From assembly GCA_001599715.1 (NCBI GenBank), contig BCHU01000007.1, forward strand, positions 377,586-441,585: a DNA stretch of 64,000 nt. The letters run 5' to 3'. This stretch comes from Phaeotremella fagi (taxonomy: Eukaryota > Basidiomycota > Tremellomycetes > Tremellales > Phaeotremellaceae). Shown here one piece after another: positions 10,575 to 21,813 of this stretch (its first letter is position 1; every line of letters starts with the position of its first letter). Made by a program: the position numbers and the translations under genes. The notes below the pieces were generated by a model. The model did not search any database. It worked only from the letters and a program-made list of their open reading frames with translations, and was not told the DNA's origin.

Positions 10575-13436
10575 ATGACTTCAAGACTTAAACATAAACT
10601 CGAGCTCGATAACGTCAACCTAAACAGTAATTATCTCAACGAATCGTTTGTTCAGGTCAGTCATCGATTTGGCACCCTATGTTGATTTAACTGACACATC
10701 GCATCATTCAGATCGGTACACCACTACCTGCTTTGGCTGACACCAAGAAAGATCAATTGGAATATGTACCGGTTTGGAAACAGGAAGTTAGGGATGAACA
10801 AGGTCGTCGTAGATTTCATGGAGCTTTCACTGGTATGTAGCGATGTAGTCAAGCAGAATTAATACTGACAATTGAATCATAGGAGGATTCAGTGCTGGAT
10901 ACTACAACTCTGTAGGCTCGAAGGAAGGTAAGTTTGTTTTTAAACCCCAAATCACTGACAGAAATCAGGATGGACACCATCAACCTTCAAATCCTCGCGT
11001 ACGGAACGAGCGTCCAAAACCCAGCGAGCCGAAGATTTCATGGACGAAGAGGATCTAGCTCAAATGAAAGAAGACAGAAAATTAGAAAACACTGAAACGT
11101 TTCGTAACGATTCCTTCGGAACGACGAAAGAGGAATTATCGTCAAAACCAACTAACATCTTGGATTCTTTGATCGCACCAGCCAAATCTTCGATTGGTTC
11201 TTCGTTGTTACAGAAGTTAGGTTGGAGACCTGGTCAAGGTATTGGACCTAGAGTTACTTTGCGTAAACTTCGTTTACAGGAGGCTAAACTTGGTAAAGCT
11301 TTGGCTTCGACTCAGGTGGCCAAAGATGATGATTTAGATATTGACGAGGGTTTGGCTGGGAAACATACTTTCGCACCTAGAGATTCTAGGTTGTTGGTGT
11401 TTGATAATAAAGATGATAAAGAGGGATTGGGTTTTGAGAAAGGGATGGGGATGGGTAGTTTACCGCAGAGAAAGGTTACTGGACCAGGTAAGTTGCTCTA
11501 ATCATGTAGAGGGTAATTGCTGATCATGTCAGCCTTTGGCGTTGGTCATATTGATGGGGACGACGAGTATGATCCTTATTTGGCGGGTGCAACGGAGGAT
11601 AGTGGACGATTCGCTTTCGACACGGGAGGAGATGATGACGACGTAATAGTCATGGGTGAACCATCTCGTCGAGCGGGTTTGGGCTCAACCTCAAGGCCAA
11701 GATATGATACGAAACCTGAACCTAAGACCCCAGTTTCAGCTGATAGATGGCACGATGGTCGACCTCTTTTACCAGGTTTCGTGATGGATATCAGAGTTGT
11801 TATGCCGGATAAGTGGTGGGTTGGTCATTCGATATGCCAAATGTTTTTACTTACATCGGATAGGTTTGAAATGCCAAACATACCTTCTGATTGGAGACCA
11901 CGACCAGCGAGAGTTTGGGGAACTACCAAGAAATGGGATGAAACGCCTGGGAGTGCATTACCTCAGAAAGAAAGTATCAAAGGTGCGCCTGGTAAACCAC
12001 TTACGTTTGAGCAGGTGAGTGATCTGGGTCTCTTTGAGCTGAATTAAGCTGACTCGTCATAGCGCGGAGCTGCTTTAGGAGAAGATCCTCGAATATCAAA
12101 AGCGAAATCTGTCTTTGAATACATGTCAGAGAAGGATCGGGAGCGATTGGCTGTTTTAGCTTTGAACGCACCTCCACCACCTCAACCACTTTCAATGACA
12201 GATGTACCAGAACTACCATCAGCGCGACCTCCTGCGGCGGAAGTTGTGGTACCACCGTTATCACCTCGAACAGCTTCAGCCGCATTAAAAGGATTCATAC
12301 CTTTTGGGGACGATTTACCGAAACAGGATAGATATCGTTCATATCTGGTCTCCCAATGTTATAACACCAAATCGCCTAACCCGTCATTATTACCATCAAA
12401 GTCTTTCGATGATATCAACAAAGAATTAGAAGATTTCGCCGCTTCAGCCAGGATATTCAAGCCGATGTCGTTAGCTATGTCATCTAGGTTCACATCTGCA
12501 TCGGCAACTTTAGCTGTATCAGATATGAAACAAGCTAAACCTGGTTTACACATGTACGACGCTTCAAAAGCTGAAGTAAAAGATAAACCAGCTATGGCAG
12601 AGGTTGAGGTTAAAAAAAATTTGAATCCGCGAGAACAAGCAGCTGAGAACGGGATGTATGGTCAATTAACTCGAATCATCAATGAGTTTTATCCAGTCAA
12701 ATTATTATGTAAAAGGTTCGGTGTGGCCGATCCACATCCTGGAGGTGAACCTGTAAAACCGACACAATCCAATGGAAATGGATCTCATTTGGATAATCTA
12801 CCTCTACCAAAGAACGACGCTTCTTGGACAGATAAATTTATACATCAAGAAGGTTCAGATGGATCTCAAACCAATCCTTCATCAAGTAATTCTTTGGTTG
12901 GGATCTTGGAACCTAGTGTTGAGAAAGTTCCCACGTCAATTGCTGAAGTTGGAATGGGTGATGATGTTAATCAAGGAAGAGATATTTTGACGTACACCAA
13001 ACCAAGTATTGACATCTTCAAAGCTATTTTTGCCAGTGACGACGAGGACGACGATGATGACGAAGAAGAAGAAGCGAGGAAGGTGGTGGAAACGTCTAAA
13101 ACCACAGTCGAAACTCCAAAGGATCCATTTCCGATTCCGGACGACAAACCAGTGGATTTGACGACCTTCAGACCGGTGTTCGTACGTCGGACAGAGGATG
13201 ATAATGAAAAGAAAGAAAAGGATAAAAAGAAGAAGAAGGACAAAAATAAAAAACGGAAGGGTGTACTTTCGTTTGATGTTGGTGATGATGTTGAAGGAGA
13301 TGTTCAGGTTCAAGACGATAGGAAGGAGAAGAAGAGGAAAAGTGATTTACCTGAGGAAGACGAAGGGGAGTGGGTGGAGAAAAATGTCGTGAAAGATAAA
13401 TCTAGAGGGAGACTTGGGGCTGCTGATTTCATGTAG
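10575..13436 (+). CDS. GPATCH1: G-patch domain protein 1 (spliceosomal GPATCH1 / TOUGH family)
   Basis: Exons 10575-10655, 10712-10832, 10883-10927, 10969-11487, 11533-11815, 11864-12014 and 12063-13436 give 857 residues. The N-terminal signature [20 protein letters not shown] continuing into EGWTPSTF is diagnostic of the GPATCH1/TGH family. A G-patch follows at about residues 157-200 ([18 protein letters not shown]), and a SURP-neighbour-like block [20 protein letters not shown] lies near 600. The C-terminus has acidic and lysine-rich nuclear-localisation stretches. Family members bind late spliceosomes, and G-patches activate DEAH helicases. The 48-nt intron at 11816-11863 is in frame and stop-free, so retention would add 16 residues; I prefer splicing because it restores [13 protein letters not shown]. 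Probably required for efficient splicing in this intron-rich genome. Confidence 0.9.
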
Positions 13437-13713
13437 TTTACTCGTATGTTTATTACTTGTTGTAGCATTATGCATAGAACTATAATAGTTGAAACCCCTG
13501 CTGTTTCCCGTTCAAAACAAGACTCCTACAGTTTCGAGGATAATGGTTAGAATTGATGAAAGTGGCGAATTGGCAACCGTGCAGGGATTGAGTAGGAAAT
13601 GACACGAAAAAGCCTGTTTATTTATGTGTAGAGCAAAGTATAGTATCCCCCTCTCAATCCTTCTTATACTGTCCATCAATTCAATTCAAACTTCTATACC
13701 AAAATCCTAAACC

Positions 13714-14442
13714 ATGAATTCCATGATCCAAGAAATCATCTCAAATTCCAGAAACGAACTACTCCTCCCCTGGAAAACTCCCTTCCCCGAACCGATATTC
13801 CGCTGTATAATCGATGAATGCGACTACGAAACCAAACTCGAAATATCAAGCATAAACAAAAGATATCGACAGATCTTATCCCCAATCTTATTCCATACGA
13901 TCAAGTTAGATGGTATCGAGGATATACTACAATTCAATTGGAATTTCGGGTTGGATCACAGATACGATACCCGTGAGATCGTTGTGCTGAAAAAATTCTT
14001 TTTGGGTTGTGTGAAGGAAATGGAGGTTTTGGTTAGAGAACCGATTTACGATGATAAATATATATCAAACATCTTTGACGAACATGGTCTCCAAACCCAT
14101 TCCGAAATTGAACAACAGCACGATCAATTCGTGGCAGAAATGCTTAAATTCTTAGACCCACCAAATGAATCTTATATCGGTTATCAACTTAATTTAACTC
14201 GTTTGAACATTATCACATGTGATAAGAAAAATAAGAGAGATGGTGGGGTGGTTGAAGAATGGGAGAATAAACTCCATGTCGACGGTTTACGACAATTCGC
14301 TTATAGGTTCTGTGTTTCTTTTGGTGGGGTTGGGGGACCGGTGGAGTTTAGTTGGAAACATCACTCGCATGATAAGGGGATTCAGGTTTTTGAGATTCCG
14401 TCACTGTTTAGAGTTGCTATGGGGTGGAAAGTTGATTATTGA
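13714..14442 (+). CDS. F-box-like protein, intronless, 242 residues
   Basis: A single-exon frame from ATG 13714 to TGA. Residues 28-60 (PEPIFRCIIDECDYETK, then LEISSINKRYRQI and LSPILFHTIKL) have the F-box pattern of two short helices, a 'cell-surface' loop and the following beta-strand. The remainder has no recognised repeat. F-box proteins recruit substrates to SCF ubiquitin ligases through Skp1, but the substrate side here is unreadable. The shape resembles the next two genes, especially in the LYQT/LFHT strand after the F-box, though overall identity looks low and the relation is inference. Such single-exon F-box-like genes are commonly expanded in Kwoniella-type yeasts. Confidence 0.6.
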   Translation: MNSMIQEIISNSRNELLLPWKTPFPEPIFRCIIDECDYETKLEISSINKRYRQILSPILFHTIKLDGIEDILQFNWNFGLDHRYDTREIVVLKKFFLGCVKEMEVLVREPIYDDKYISNIFDEHGLQTHSEIEQQHDQFVAEMLKFLDPPNESYIGYQLNLTRLNIITCDKKNKRDGGVVEEWENKLHVDGLRQFAYRFCVSFGGVGGPVEFSWKHHSHDKGIQVFEIPSLFRVAMGWKVDY

Positions 14443-14874
14443 TTAGGGGTCAGGTTGGTTTGTACGTTTACGAGTGCCGTAGTCTCGGGAGTCGTTCTTC
14501 ACTGTTTCTAATGTATACATACTGTGGTTGCCATTTTGGACCTAGTCGTCCTCGACATATCAAAGATATCAGTCTACTATATTTGTGAAGAGGATATTAG
14601 ATGCTTGCTGAACACTGCTTTTTAGGATATTTCGTTGGTTCTGGATCATTACGATACTATTTCAATTACCTATCGTAAATACGGACTCTCAGGAATTAGA
14701 AACTCAAATGAGCCCGCGAGCTCTCGCATTACTGTACATTACTGCATTATCCGTGCGTGTGAAATCACAGTAATGCATTGTGACCACATTACAGTATTGT
14801 ATGAGAACAATACAAAAAGAACCCTAAAAGTTTATATCTCTAAGTACTCAGTAGTTTCGCTCCCAGTCACGATC
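14443..14874. other. Intergenic region with clustered palindromic motifs
   Basis: 432 bp upstream of the second F-box gene. Open reading continues through part of it in the downstream frame (14635-14874), but the only early in-frame initiator is a TTG, so it is treated as 5' leader. It holds the inverted-repeat cluster described separately. Confidence 0.4.
14726..14813. repeat. Inverted-repeat / CATTACTG motif cluster
   Basis: GCATTACTGT at 14726-14735 is mirrored exactly by ACAGTAATGC at 14767-14776, a 10-bp perfect inverted repeat. A further CATTACTG occurs at about 14738-14745 and CATTACAG at 14787-14794. Next to it GTATTGT (14794-14800) pairs with ACAATAC (14807-14813) across a 6-nt loop. 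The cluster ends 61 bp before the F-box ATG, so it is either a transcription-factor site array or a 5' UTR hairpin. Confidence 0.6.
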
Positions 14875-16032
14875 ATGTCCAAACCTTTCTCAACCCGCTT
14901 TCAGTTTTTTCGCCAAAAGATAAGGTCTATCAAATCGAAATCGAGAAAAGTTGCAGCTGCATCTTCTACAACATCAACGAAATCATTCCCAATTCCATGT
15001 CCACCAGAAATAATAACATTAATCTCTAAATTCTGTGATCGTCAAACTCTACACGCGTTATCGTTGACGAATAAAGACGGTTATTTATCAGCTACACCAT
15101 ACCTGTATCAAACAGTTCGCTTAAGAGATTTCGAAACTTGTCGTCGATTTTTTCAGAGTTTTTATATCAATCCTGGCAATCATAACTCTAATGAGTTGAA
15201 ACAACATAAAATAAAACTTTTGGGTTTTATAAAACATTTCGAGATTCATTTTGAATTAATTTCTTTGGATCTTGAACTGGATTTGAAGGAGTTGGTTAGA
15301 ACTGTTGCTGGAAGTCCATGGAACGGGGATGATAGTTATGAAATCAATTTATTCGGTTGGAACAAAGATTTCTCCATTGATACTTTACACATAAGGACCA
15401 AGTTTAGTTCGAAACTCATTCAAAACGTCAGAAAGAACAACAGTAGTCAGTGTTGGTATTCGATGTCCGACAATCTTTACAATCTGTATCAAGGTTTCAT
15501 ACCAAAAAAAGGACCTAAACACTTCAAAATGTTTCATTCACAACCTAATCACGATAAATCATATGATTTCACAATCTCATCCACAGCTAACCATCCTCCT
15601 ACATGGACAGAATTGCTTTCAATCGAGTATCAAAACGTAAAATCATCAAAGGATCATCTAAATCATCTCCTAACGGAAGCTTTCGATTTGAACTCGACAT
15701 CTTTACCAAGACTAAAATTCCTACTGGTTGATAGTAGAAATGCGTCTGGTGTAGTGGACCCCTATCTTTGGTCTATAATGTTTGGAGGATATCAGTGGAA
15801 ATTGAAGGTTCTAGAGAAATCTAGTGACGTTGAGAATGCCTCGAAAGTCGTTTTCACTTTGGTTTTCAGTTCTTCTGGTAGACATTTAACTCCTGATCAG
15901 GCCGGGGGGATTAGAAGTCTGATTGGATTGGCGGACGAGATGGATTGTCAGATACGGGTGTTGAACGATTCGACTAAGTCTAGAGGGAATGAGACGGTTG
16001 AGAGATGGAGGGAAAGGGTTGTGTATATCTAG
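14875..16032 (+). CDS. F-box-like protein, 385 residues
   Basis: Single exon; the start is the ATG at 14875, preceding a basic leader (SKPFSTRFQFFRQKIRSIKS). The F-box lies at about residues 42-80: PCPPEIITLISKFCDRQTLH, then ALSLTNKDGYLSATPYLYQT. After it comes RLRDFETCRRFFQSFY and a long domain with the signature FVPxxGPKHF-type block (GFIPKKGPKHFKMFHSQ) and FTLVFSSSGRHLT near the C-terminus. No known repeat was recognised. The following locus (16.2-17.3 kb) is a clear tandem paralogue. Role is inferred as an SCF substrate adaptor only from the F-box pattern. Confidence 0.7.
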   Translation: MSKPFSTRFQFFRQKIRSIKSKSRKVAAASSTTSTKSFPIPCPPEIITLISKFCDRQTLHALSLTNKDGYLSATPYLYQTVRLRDFETCRRFFQSFYINPGNHNSNELKQHKIKLLGFIKHFEIHFELISLDLELDLKELVRTVAGSPWNGDDSYEINLFGWNKDFSIDTLHIRTKFSSKLIQNVRKNNSSQCWYSMSDNLYNLYQGFIPKKGPKHFKMFHSQPNHDKSYDFTISSTANHPPTWTELLSIEYQNVKSSKDHLNHLLTEAFDLNSTSLPRLKFLLVDSRNASGVVDPYLWSIMFGGYQWKLKVLEKSSDVENASKVVFTLVFSSSGRHLTPDQAGGIRSLIGLADEMDCQIRVLNDSTKSRGNETVERWRERVVYI

Positions 16033-16198
16033 TTACTCTACATACTGTATGTACACCGCCACGAAGGTTGGTTTTGGTTGCCTCGTTTCAGTTGCTGAAT
16101 TCTCCTTTGATGATGTGATCATTTCATCACGAAGTTGATCATTTACTATTCTGTAAAACATTTGATAAATCAATAAAACTTATAAATCTAATTCGACT

Positions 16199-17345
16199 CT
16201 ACTGTCCAACAAGGCTGGTTCTAGATCGATCTAAAAGCTTCATTGAAAACAACAAATTCATCAGGTTCATCAAATCAAAATCAACAATAACAGCATGGAC
16301 CACCCCCGTTTCATTTCGATTCCCATGTCCACCAGAAGTCATAACCAACATCGCAAGATTCTGTGATCGCCAAACACTGTACAATTTAACGTTAACCAAC
16401 CGTGTTTGTCGAATCTCAGCAACACCATATCTATATCAAATCGTTCGATTACGAGACTTCGAAACCTGTCGTCGGTTTTTCATTAACTTTTATATCCACC
16501 CTGGGAATTCTGTCGAATCAAAGGAACATAAAATACAGGTTTTGCGATACATTCGACACTTGGAGATTGATCTTGAAGAGGAACCTTACCGTTTTCAATC
16601 GAGTTTATACGATCTATGGAGACAAACGGATGATTACGAGACAGGAGATATTTTTAACATTAATCTATTCCATTGGGATGAGGATTTCGTCATTGAAACA
16701 CTACACATCACTACCAAATATAATTCCAGGCTCATGCGAAAGGTTGATCAAAAGTCTATCGCCTACGAAGGGGACCCATCTTCATTGTCAAAAGATCTTT
16801 TCGCTATCTACTGGGGCTTCGTACCACGTGAAGGACCCAAACATTTCAGACTATTCCATTCACAGAAGATCAAAATGAACCCTTACGGTGCTTTTTTCAG
16901 CTGGGCCACAATCCCTCCTTTTACATGGATGGGGATCACTTCAATAGAATTGGACAATGTTCTTGCGCTGGACACGGGGATACTGGTTGCTGACGCTTTC
17001 TCTTATCACTCACCCATGTTTTTCCCCAAACTAAGAACTTCATTGGTCGATACTCGGAGCTTAATGAGCGTCAACTACTGGTCTGAATATCTGAAGGAAT
17101 ATAAAGTCAGATTGAAGGAGTTGGAGGAATCTGGTGATATAGATAACGCATCTGAAGTACTTTTCACATTGGTTTTCAGCTCCTCTGGTAGATCCTTAGA
17201 CTCTCAGTGTACCGAAAGATTGGACGAGTTAATTCGCTTGACGGAAAATCCTGAATTTCAAATTAGAATCATTGAGGATACTACAAAGATGAAAATGAAG
17301 GAGAACAAGGTCGAAGAATGGCGGGAAAGAGTATATAAGATGTGA
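16199..17345 (+). pseudogene. Tandem F-box paralogue with lost start codon (probable pseudogene)
   Basis: One frame is open from about 16118 to the TGA at 17343-17345 and aligns along its whole length with the preceding gene: PCPPEVITNIARFCDRQTLY, RLRDFETCRRFFINFY, GFVPREGPKHFRLFHSQ, FTLVFSSSGRSLD and a closing EEWRERVYK. It has no in-frame ATG before the F-box. The base triplet matching the paralogue's ATG is CTG (16202-16204), and the frame there is shifted by one base relative to the body, running into TAA at 16232. So the 5' end carries a lost start plus an indel while the body is intact. Alternatives are a short unseen 5' exon or a non-AUG start. Confidence 0.6.
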
Positions 17346-17842
17346 CTGTGTCTACTATATAACCGTTGTCAATAGCTGTCTGGATCAGACTGTTCAAATA
17401 GGTCGACGAATGTAGATAGACTGTGCTTATGAATCGTTATACCCAAACCAGCACTTGTCGTGTGGCGGCTTGTCCAAATCGTTGATCGTCGAAGTACTAC
17501 TAATCGCACTCGGACGTTCAGGCAACCATGCAAGCAAGTTACGCTGATTCGACTGCCTTCTTCTACGTGAACCTAGCATTTATCCTTCATCACTTCCTTA
17601 TCTTTACAGAATTAGTCTTGGAGAGCCCATAGAGAAGCAATACTAGTTATGGATTATTGATTACTTGTACACGTCATTTAAATTCAGCCACGCCACGGCG
17701 ATTAACCTTAAGGACCTTACCTTGGCTGGTACCACATCTACATCTACATCTTCCTATTTTATTTCATTTCTTGAGTGATATAACTCACACCCACATCTAC
17801 TCCTATACCTACCCATAAAACGAAGCAAAAGCATAACATACA
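17346..17842. other. Intergenic region upstream of BFR1
   Basis: 497 bp between two co-directional genes. It contains pyrimidine-rich DNA (about 17735-17820) just before the BFR1 ATG, typical of a 5' UTR in these yeasts. No further gene seen. Confidence 0.4.
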
Positions 17843-19967
17843 ATGCCTCCACCCACTTCATCCCAAAAGCCATCTGCAGCGGCAGCTTCAACAGCTACCA
17901 AAACCAATGGAAAGAAAGCAACTCCATCTGGAACCAATGGAACTTCCACACCCGTTACCACAGATGAAAAGTCAACGTCAACTTCAGGTCCAGTAGCCAA
18001 ACCAGATCAATCGAAATATAACGCAGAACAAGAAAGTTTAAACGCTGAGATTGCGGGTATCAAAACTAAATTAGTGAGTTTCACGCCCCAAGCGTTGTAC
18101 TGTGATACTAATGTGCCGTAACTAGGACGCTGTTAGATCAAGAATCTCTTTATCACAAGCTCCAACTTCATCTGATAGACGTACAGTACTCAAACAAGAG
18201 ATGGACGCTTTACGTGGTGAACAAGGTAAAAACAAAAATGATAGAGGTAAAATCTTTGATGAGATGAAAAGACTTCAGGAAGGTGTCCAAAAGAAGATTA
18301 AAGACGTTCAAACTCAACGTGGTAAATCTGGTTTCAGAGATGTTAAAGAAATCGATGATAGGATCAGGTAGGTTTTACTTTTTTTCGCGTTTCTTTCGAC
18401 ATTTTTCCATTGTTTACCACGAGCTCGTCTGATACCCCTTTTAGTGCACTTAACCAACAAGTCGAATCTGGTTCACTCAAATTGATCGACGAGAAGAAAG
18501 CTTTGGCCGAAATCACAACTCTCAGACGTACTCGTAAAACCCTCGAATCTTCATCATCAGTCGACGACGCCATCGCTGCCGATAAAGCAAGAATCGATGA
18601 CCTTCGTAAACAACTTGATGATCCTGAAGCTAAGAAAGTTTCTGAACGTTTCGATACACTTAAGAAAGAGATGGATGGTTTGAGAGAAGAGGGAAATAAA
18701 GCTTATGAGGAGAGGAATAAATTGTTTGATGAGAGAACTGAACTTCAGGCTAAGATGGTACGTGTGACGTTTGGTTTTAGGTATATATACTGATGTGTCC
18801 TTCAGGACGAATTGTATGGTAAAAAACGGGAATCTGCTCAAAAATACAGAGAGGACAATGACAAGTGAGTTGTCTGACTACAAGGATGTTAGAATTACAC
18901 TGAATGGTCTTCACTAGATACTACGCCAAGATTTCAGCCGACCGTGCAGCTCGTCAAGAAAGATTCAAATCCGAAAAAGCCAAGGAGGACGCTTTACGTC
19001 GCGACGAAGAAATCACTCGTTTACGTGAAGAAGCACTCTTACCAGCCTACGCCGGTGAAATTGAAGATTGCAGTGTCTTGATCGGATGGTTCAAAGGAAA
19101 ATACGGTGGTACCGACCCAGCAACCAACGCTGGTGGTATCGGATCAGCTTTAACTGAGAAAAAAGTCGTTGAAGGTGTTAAAGCCCTTGAGATTCGTCAA
19201 GTAACATCTGATTTCTCAGGTATGCAAATTAAGAAGAAAGATGATGGTGAATTATCTGGATTCTTTGGTGGTTCAGGTGGAAAGAAGAAGGGTAAATCAG
19301 GTGGTGTACCTAAAAAAAGTATTTCTTCCACATCAAACTCTGCTTCTGGTACCGCTACACCTGCTTCCGTTGAGACTGGAGCTGGAGCTACATCTGGAGC
19401 TGTCAACCTACCAATGAGTCTTTTATCTGCTTTGTTGAGTTTCGGTATTTCACCTCCAAGTGGTAAAGAAGACGTTAGTAGAACCATTGAAGATCTCGAA
19501 ACGAAGAAAGCTTGGTTCGAAGCTAATTCAGCTGCAAAAACCAAGGTAGGTCAATTATAATTTCTTTCAGACATATGTTCTTATGCTTTCTGTTCGTTTT
19601 AGGCCGAAATCGAACGTGTAGAGAAATTAGTTGCTAAATTACAAAAGAAGAATGGAGACGCTACAGCTGACGCTGATGAGGATCTTGAAGCTGAAACTGG
19701 AGGTGAAAAGGAACCAGTCCATAGTGAGTTGGACTGTCGCCGACAAAAACAAGACAATCAACTCATAACGTGATAGCCGTTGCTGTAGCAGGTGAAGCTA
19801 CCGGTAAAGAAATAGTTGAAGATTCAGGACTTCAAGTGAGTGAATCTGAATCTAGATGACAACCAACTGAAACTGAGATTTCTTAGTTACCTAACGACGC
19901 CAGCCCTAACGAAGAGGTCAAACATGTCGATTCTGCTTTGGAAGAATTGAAGGAGAACGATGCTTGA
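17843..19967 (+). CDS. BFR1: Bfr1-family mRNP / nuclear segregation protein
   Basis: Exons 17843-18073, 18126-18367, 18445-18757, 18806-18864, 18918-19545, 19603-19723, 19777-19835 and 19887-19967 give 577 residues. After a Ser/Thr/Ala-rich N-terminus, residues about 55-330 are continuous coiled coil. Its pattern (KQEMDALRGEQGKNKNDRGK, RDVKEIDDRI, LNQQVESGSLKLIDEKKALA, ERFKSEKAKEDALRRDEE) is that of Bfr1/nuclear segregation proteins. A second short coiled coil (AEIERVEKLVAKLQKKNGD) precedes an acidic tail. Yeast Bfr1 associates with polysomal mRNPs at the ER and was found as a suppressor of brefeldin A sensitivity. The start is the first ATG and has a normal leader. Eight exons with introns of 47-78 nt. 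Confidence 0.85.
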
Positions 19968-20389
19968 GTACATGGAATCTCTGGGAGGATGATGTGAATT
20001 GATATCTTAAAAAGTATTAATATTTTCTTATGCATCCCATTCATTTCATTCACGCACGTTGTGGTAAACTTAAATTACGGGAATTCAAGGCACGGTCAAC
20101 TGCTGTTGAAAAAAGATCAGCTATACGCACGCAGATTAATTTTGAACTTTCTAACTTATTTCATCTTTTATATCTTCTAGATAATATAGATATTATTATT
20201 TCTAGAGTATAGAATAGACTGATTGATAGTCGTCTTAAGATTCCAGGAGGAAGCGATAACGGTGGTTAGACTTGGTTGAGACGTAGTCGAGGCAGCTTGC
20301 ACTTTGGTCTCCTTCACAACGAAAGGTAGATAGCTAATATCAACTTGAATGAATTTGGAACCTACATCCAACTATTCATTTCATCAAGA
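19968..20389. other. Intergenic region between BFR1 and ALG5
   Basis: 422 bp with AT-rich 3' flank of BFR1 (AATATT and TAGATAATATAGATATTATTATT near 20020-20200). No RNA gene or coding frame recognised. Confidence 0.4.
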
Positions 20390-21661
20390 ATGTCGTTATT
20401 AGTATTACCACCGCCATTGGTCATAGTAGCTGCAGTGATCTGGCTATCATTCTTCGTTGTCGTAACAGTAAGTCCAACCAGCAACCCACAGAATACTGAC
20501 AAAGGTAGTTATACTGTCTATTAATAATATTCACACCTTTACCGGTGATCTCCCAAAAATCAGAGAAATACTATACAACCACCCCAAACTCTTTACCCCA
20601 ACTTCTTCCATCAATCAAAGATGAATCAGAGATTGGTTTGAGTATAGTCGTACCAGCATACAACGAAGATGATAGATTGGGAATCATGATTGATGAAGTG
20701 ATGGAATATTTCGTTTCTTCGAAGAAATTCCTTGGAGAGGGAGATCGGGTGGAGATTGTTGTTGTTGATGATGGGAGTAAAGACGGTACGACCAAGACTG
20801 CACAGGAACTTTGTTCTAAATGGGAGAAATCTTTTGTGTTGGATCGTAAAAAGAGAGTTGAGATTAGGGTTATCAGTTTGAAAGAGAATCGTGGGAAGGG
20901 CGGTGCAGTCCAACATGTATGTCCTAATAGTAGAGTTTTTCCATCGTACTGATTCAACGACTAGGGAGTCGTCCATTCCAGAGGGAAATTGATTTTATTC
21001 GCCGACGCAGATGGAGCTTCTAGATTTAGTGACATCGACCTCTTACTCTCAGCTATGGACACATTGGTTGATGAAGATGGACATGGGATGGTGGTAGGCA
21101 GTCGAGCCCATTTAGTCAAGAGTGAAGCTGTGGTTAAAGTGGGTATTCAAATCTCGTCTCTCTGTTAATGGATTTTCATCGTTGACATGGGATATTAGAG
21201 AAGCGCATTAAGGAATTTACTTATGCACGGCTTCCATTTCTTTTTGAGAACACTCGGAGTGGACGGAATCAGGGATACCCAATGTGGATTCAAGGTCAGT
21301 CCATTAACAACCTACAAGTGAAAATTGATCAACTAACGATGGTCGGAAGTTATTTACCCGTCCAACAGCTCAACTCCTCTTCCAAAACCTCCATCTCCCC
21401 CGATGGTCATTCGACGTCGAACTCCTCCTTCTAGCCTCCCTAACAACCCCACCAATCCCAGTCAAAGAAATCCCAATTGTCTGGCATGAGGTTTCGGGAT
21501 CAAAGATCAATTTAGGTTGGGATAGTTTAGGGATGGCTAGGGATTTATTGGTTTTGAGGGGGAATTTGAGTTTGGGGAGATGGGTCGTTCCTTCTCGAGC
21601 TAGGCTTTTTAAGCGGGAGGGGGAGGTGGAGGTTGACGCTGTTTTAGTTGAGAAATCTTAG
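20390..21661 (+). CDS. ALG5: Dolichyl-phosphate beta-glucosyltransferase (ALG5)
   Basis: Exons 20390-20467, 20509-20916, 20965-21138, 21199-21294 and 21350-21661 give 355 residues. An N-terminal membrane anchor (residues 5-35) is followed by a GT2 family fold: [20 protein letters not shown], the nucleotide-binding [21 protein letters not shown] and [11 protein letters not shown] with the DxD-type motif, then [17 protein letters not shown] and [15 protein letters not shown], all characteristic of Alg5. The enzyme makes dolichyl-phosphate-glucose from UDP-glucose on the cytosolic face of the ER; this donor is used by Alg6/8/10 to finish the N-glycan precursor. Length matches yeast Alg5 (334). 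The 40-41 nt first intron is among the shortest here. Confidence 0.92.
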
Positions 21662-21813
21662 ACAATTTCGCATTGCATGCATTGGAATGATATTTGGTTT
21701 CCAGCTCTGTTTGATTCTGGACTTTACCTCTTTCAAATTGCAGGCGTGCTAGAGTATTACATACAACATCAATCAATCCTTAGGATCGAAATACCTGACA
21801 CCCAAACCTAACC

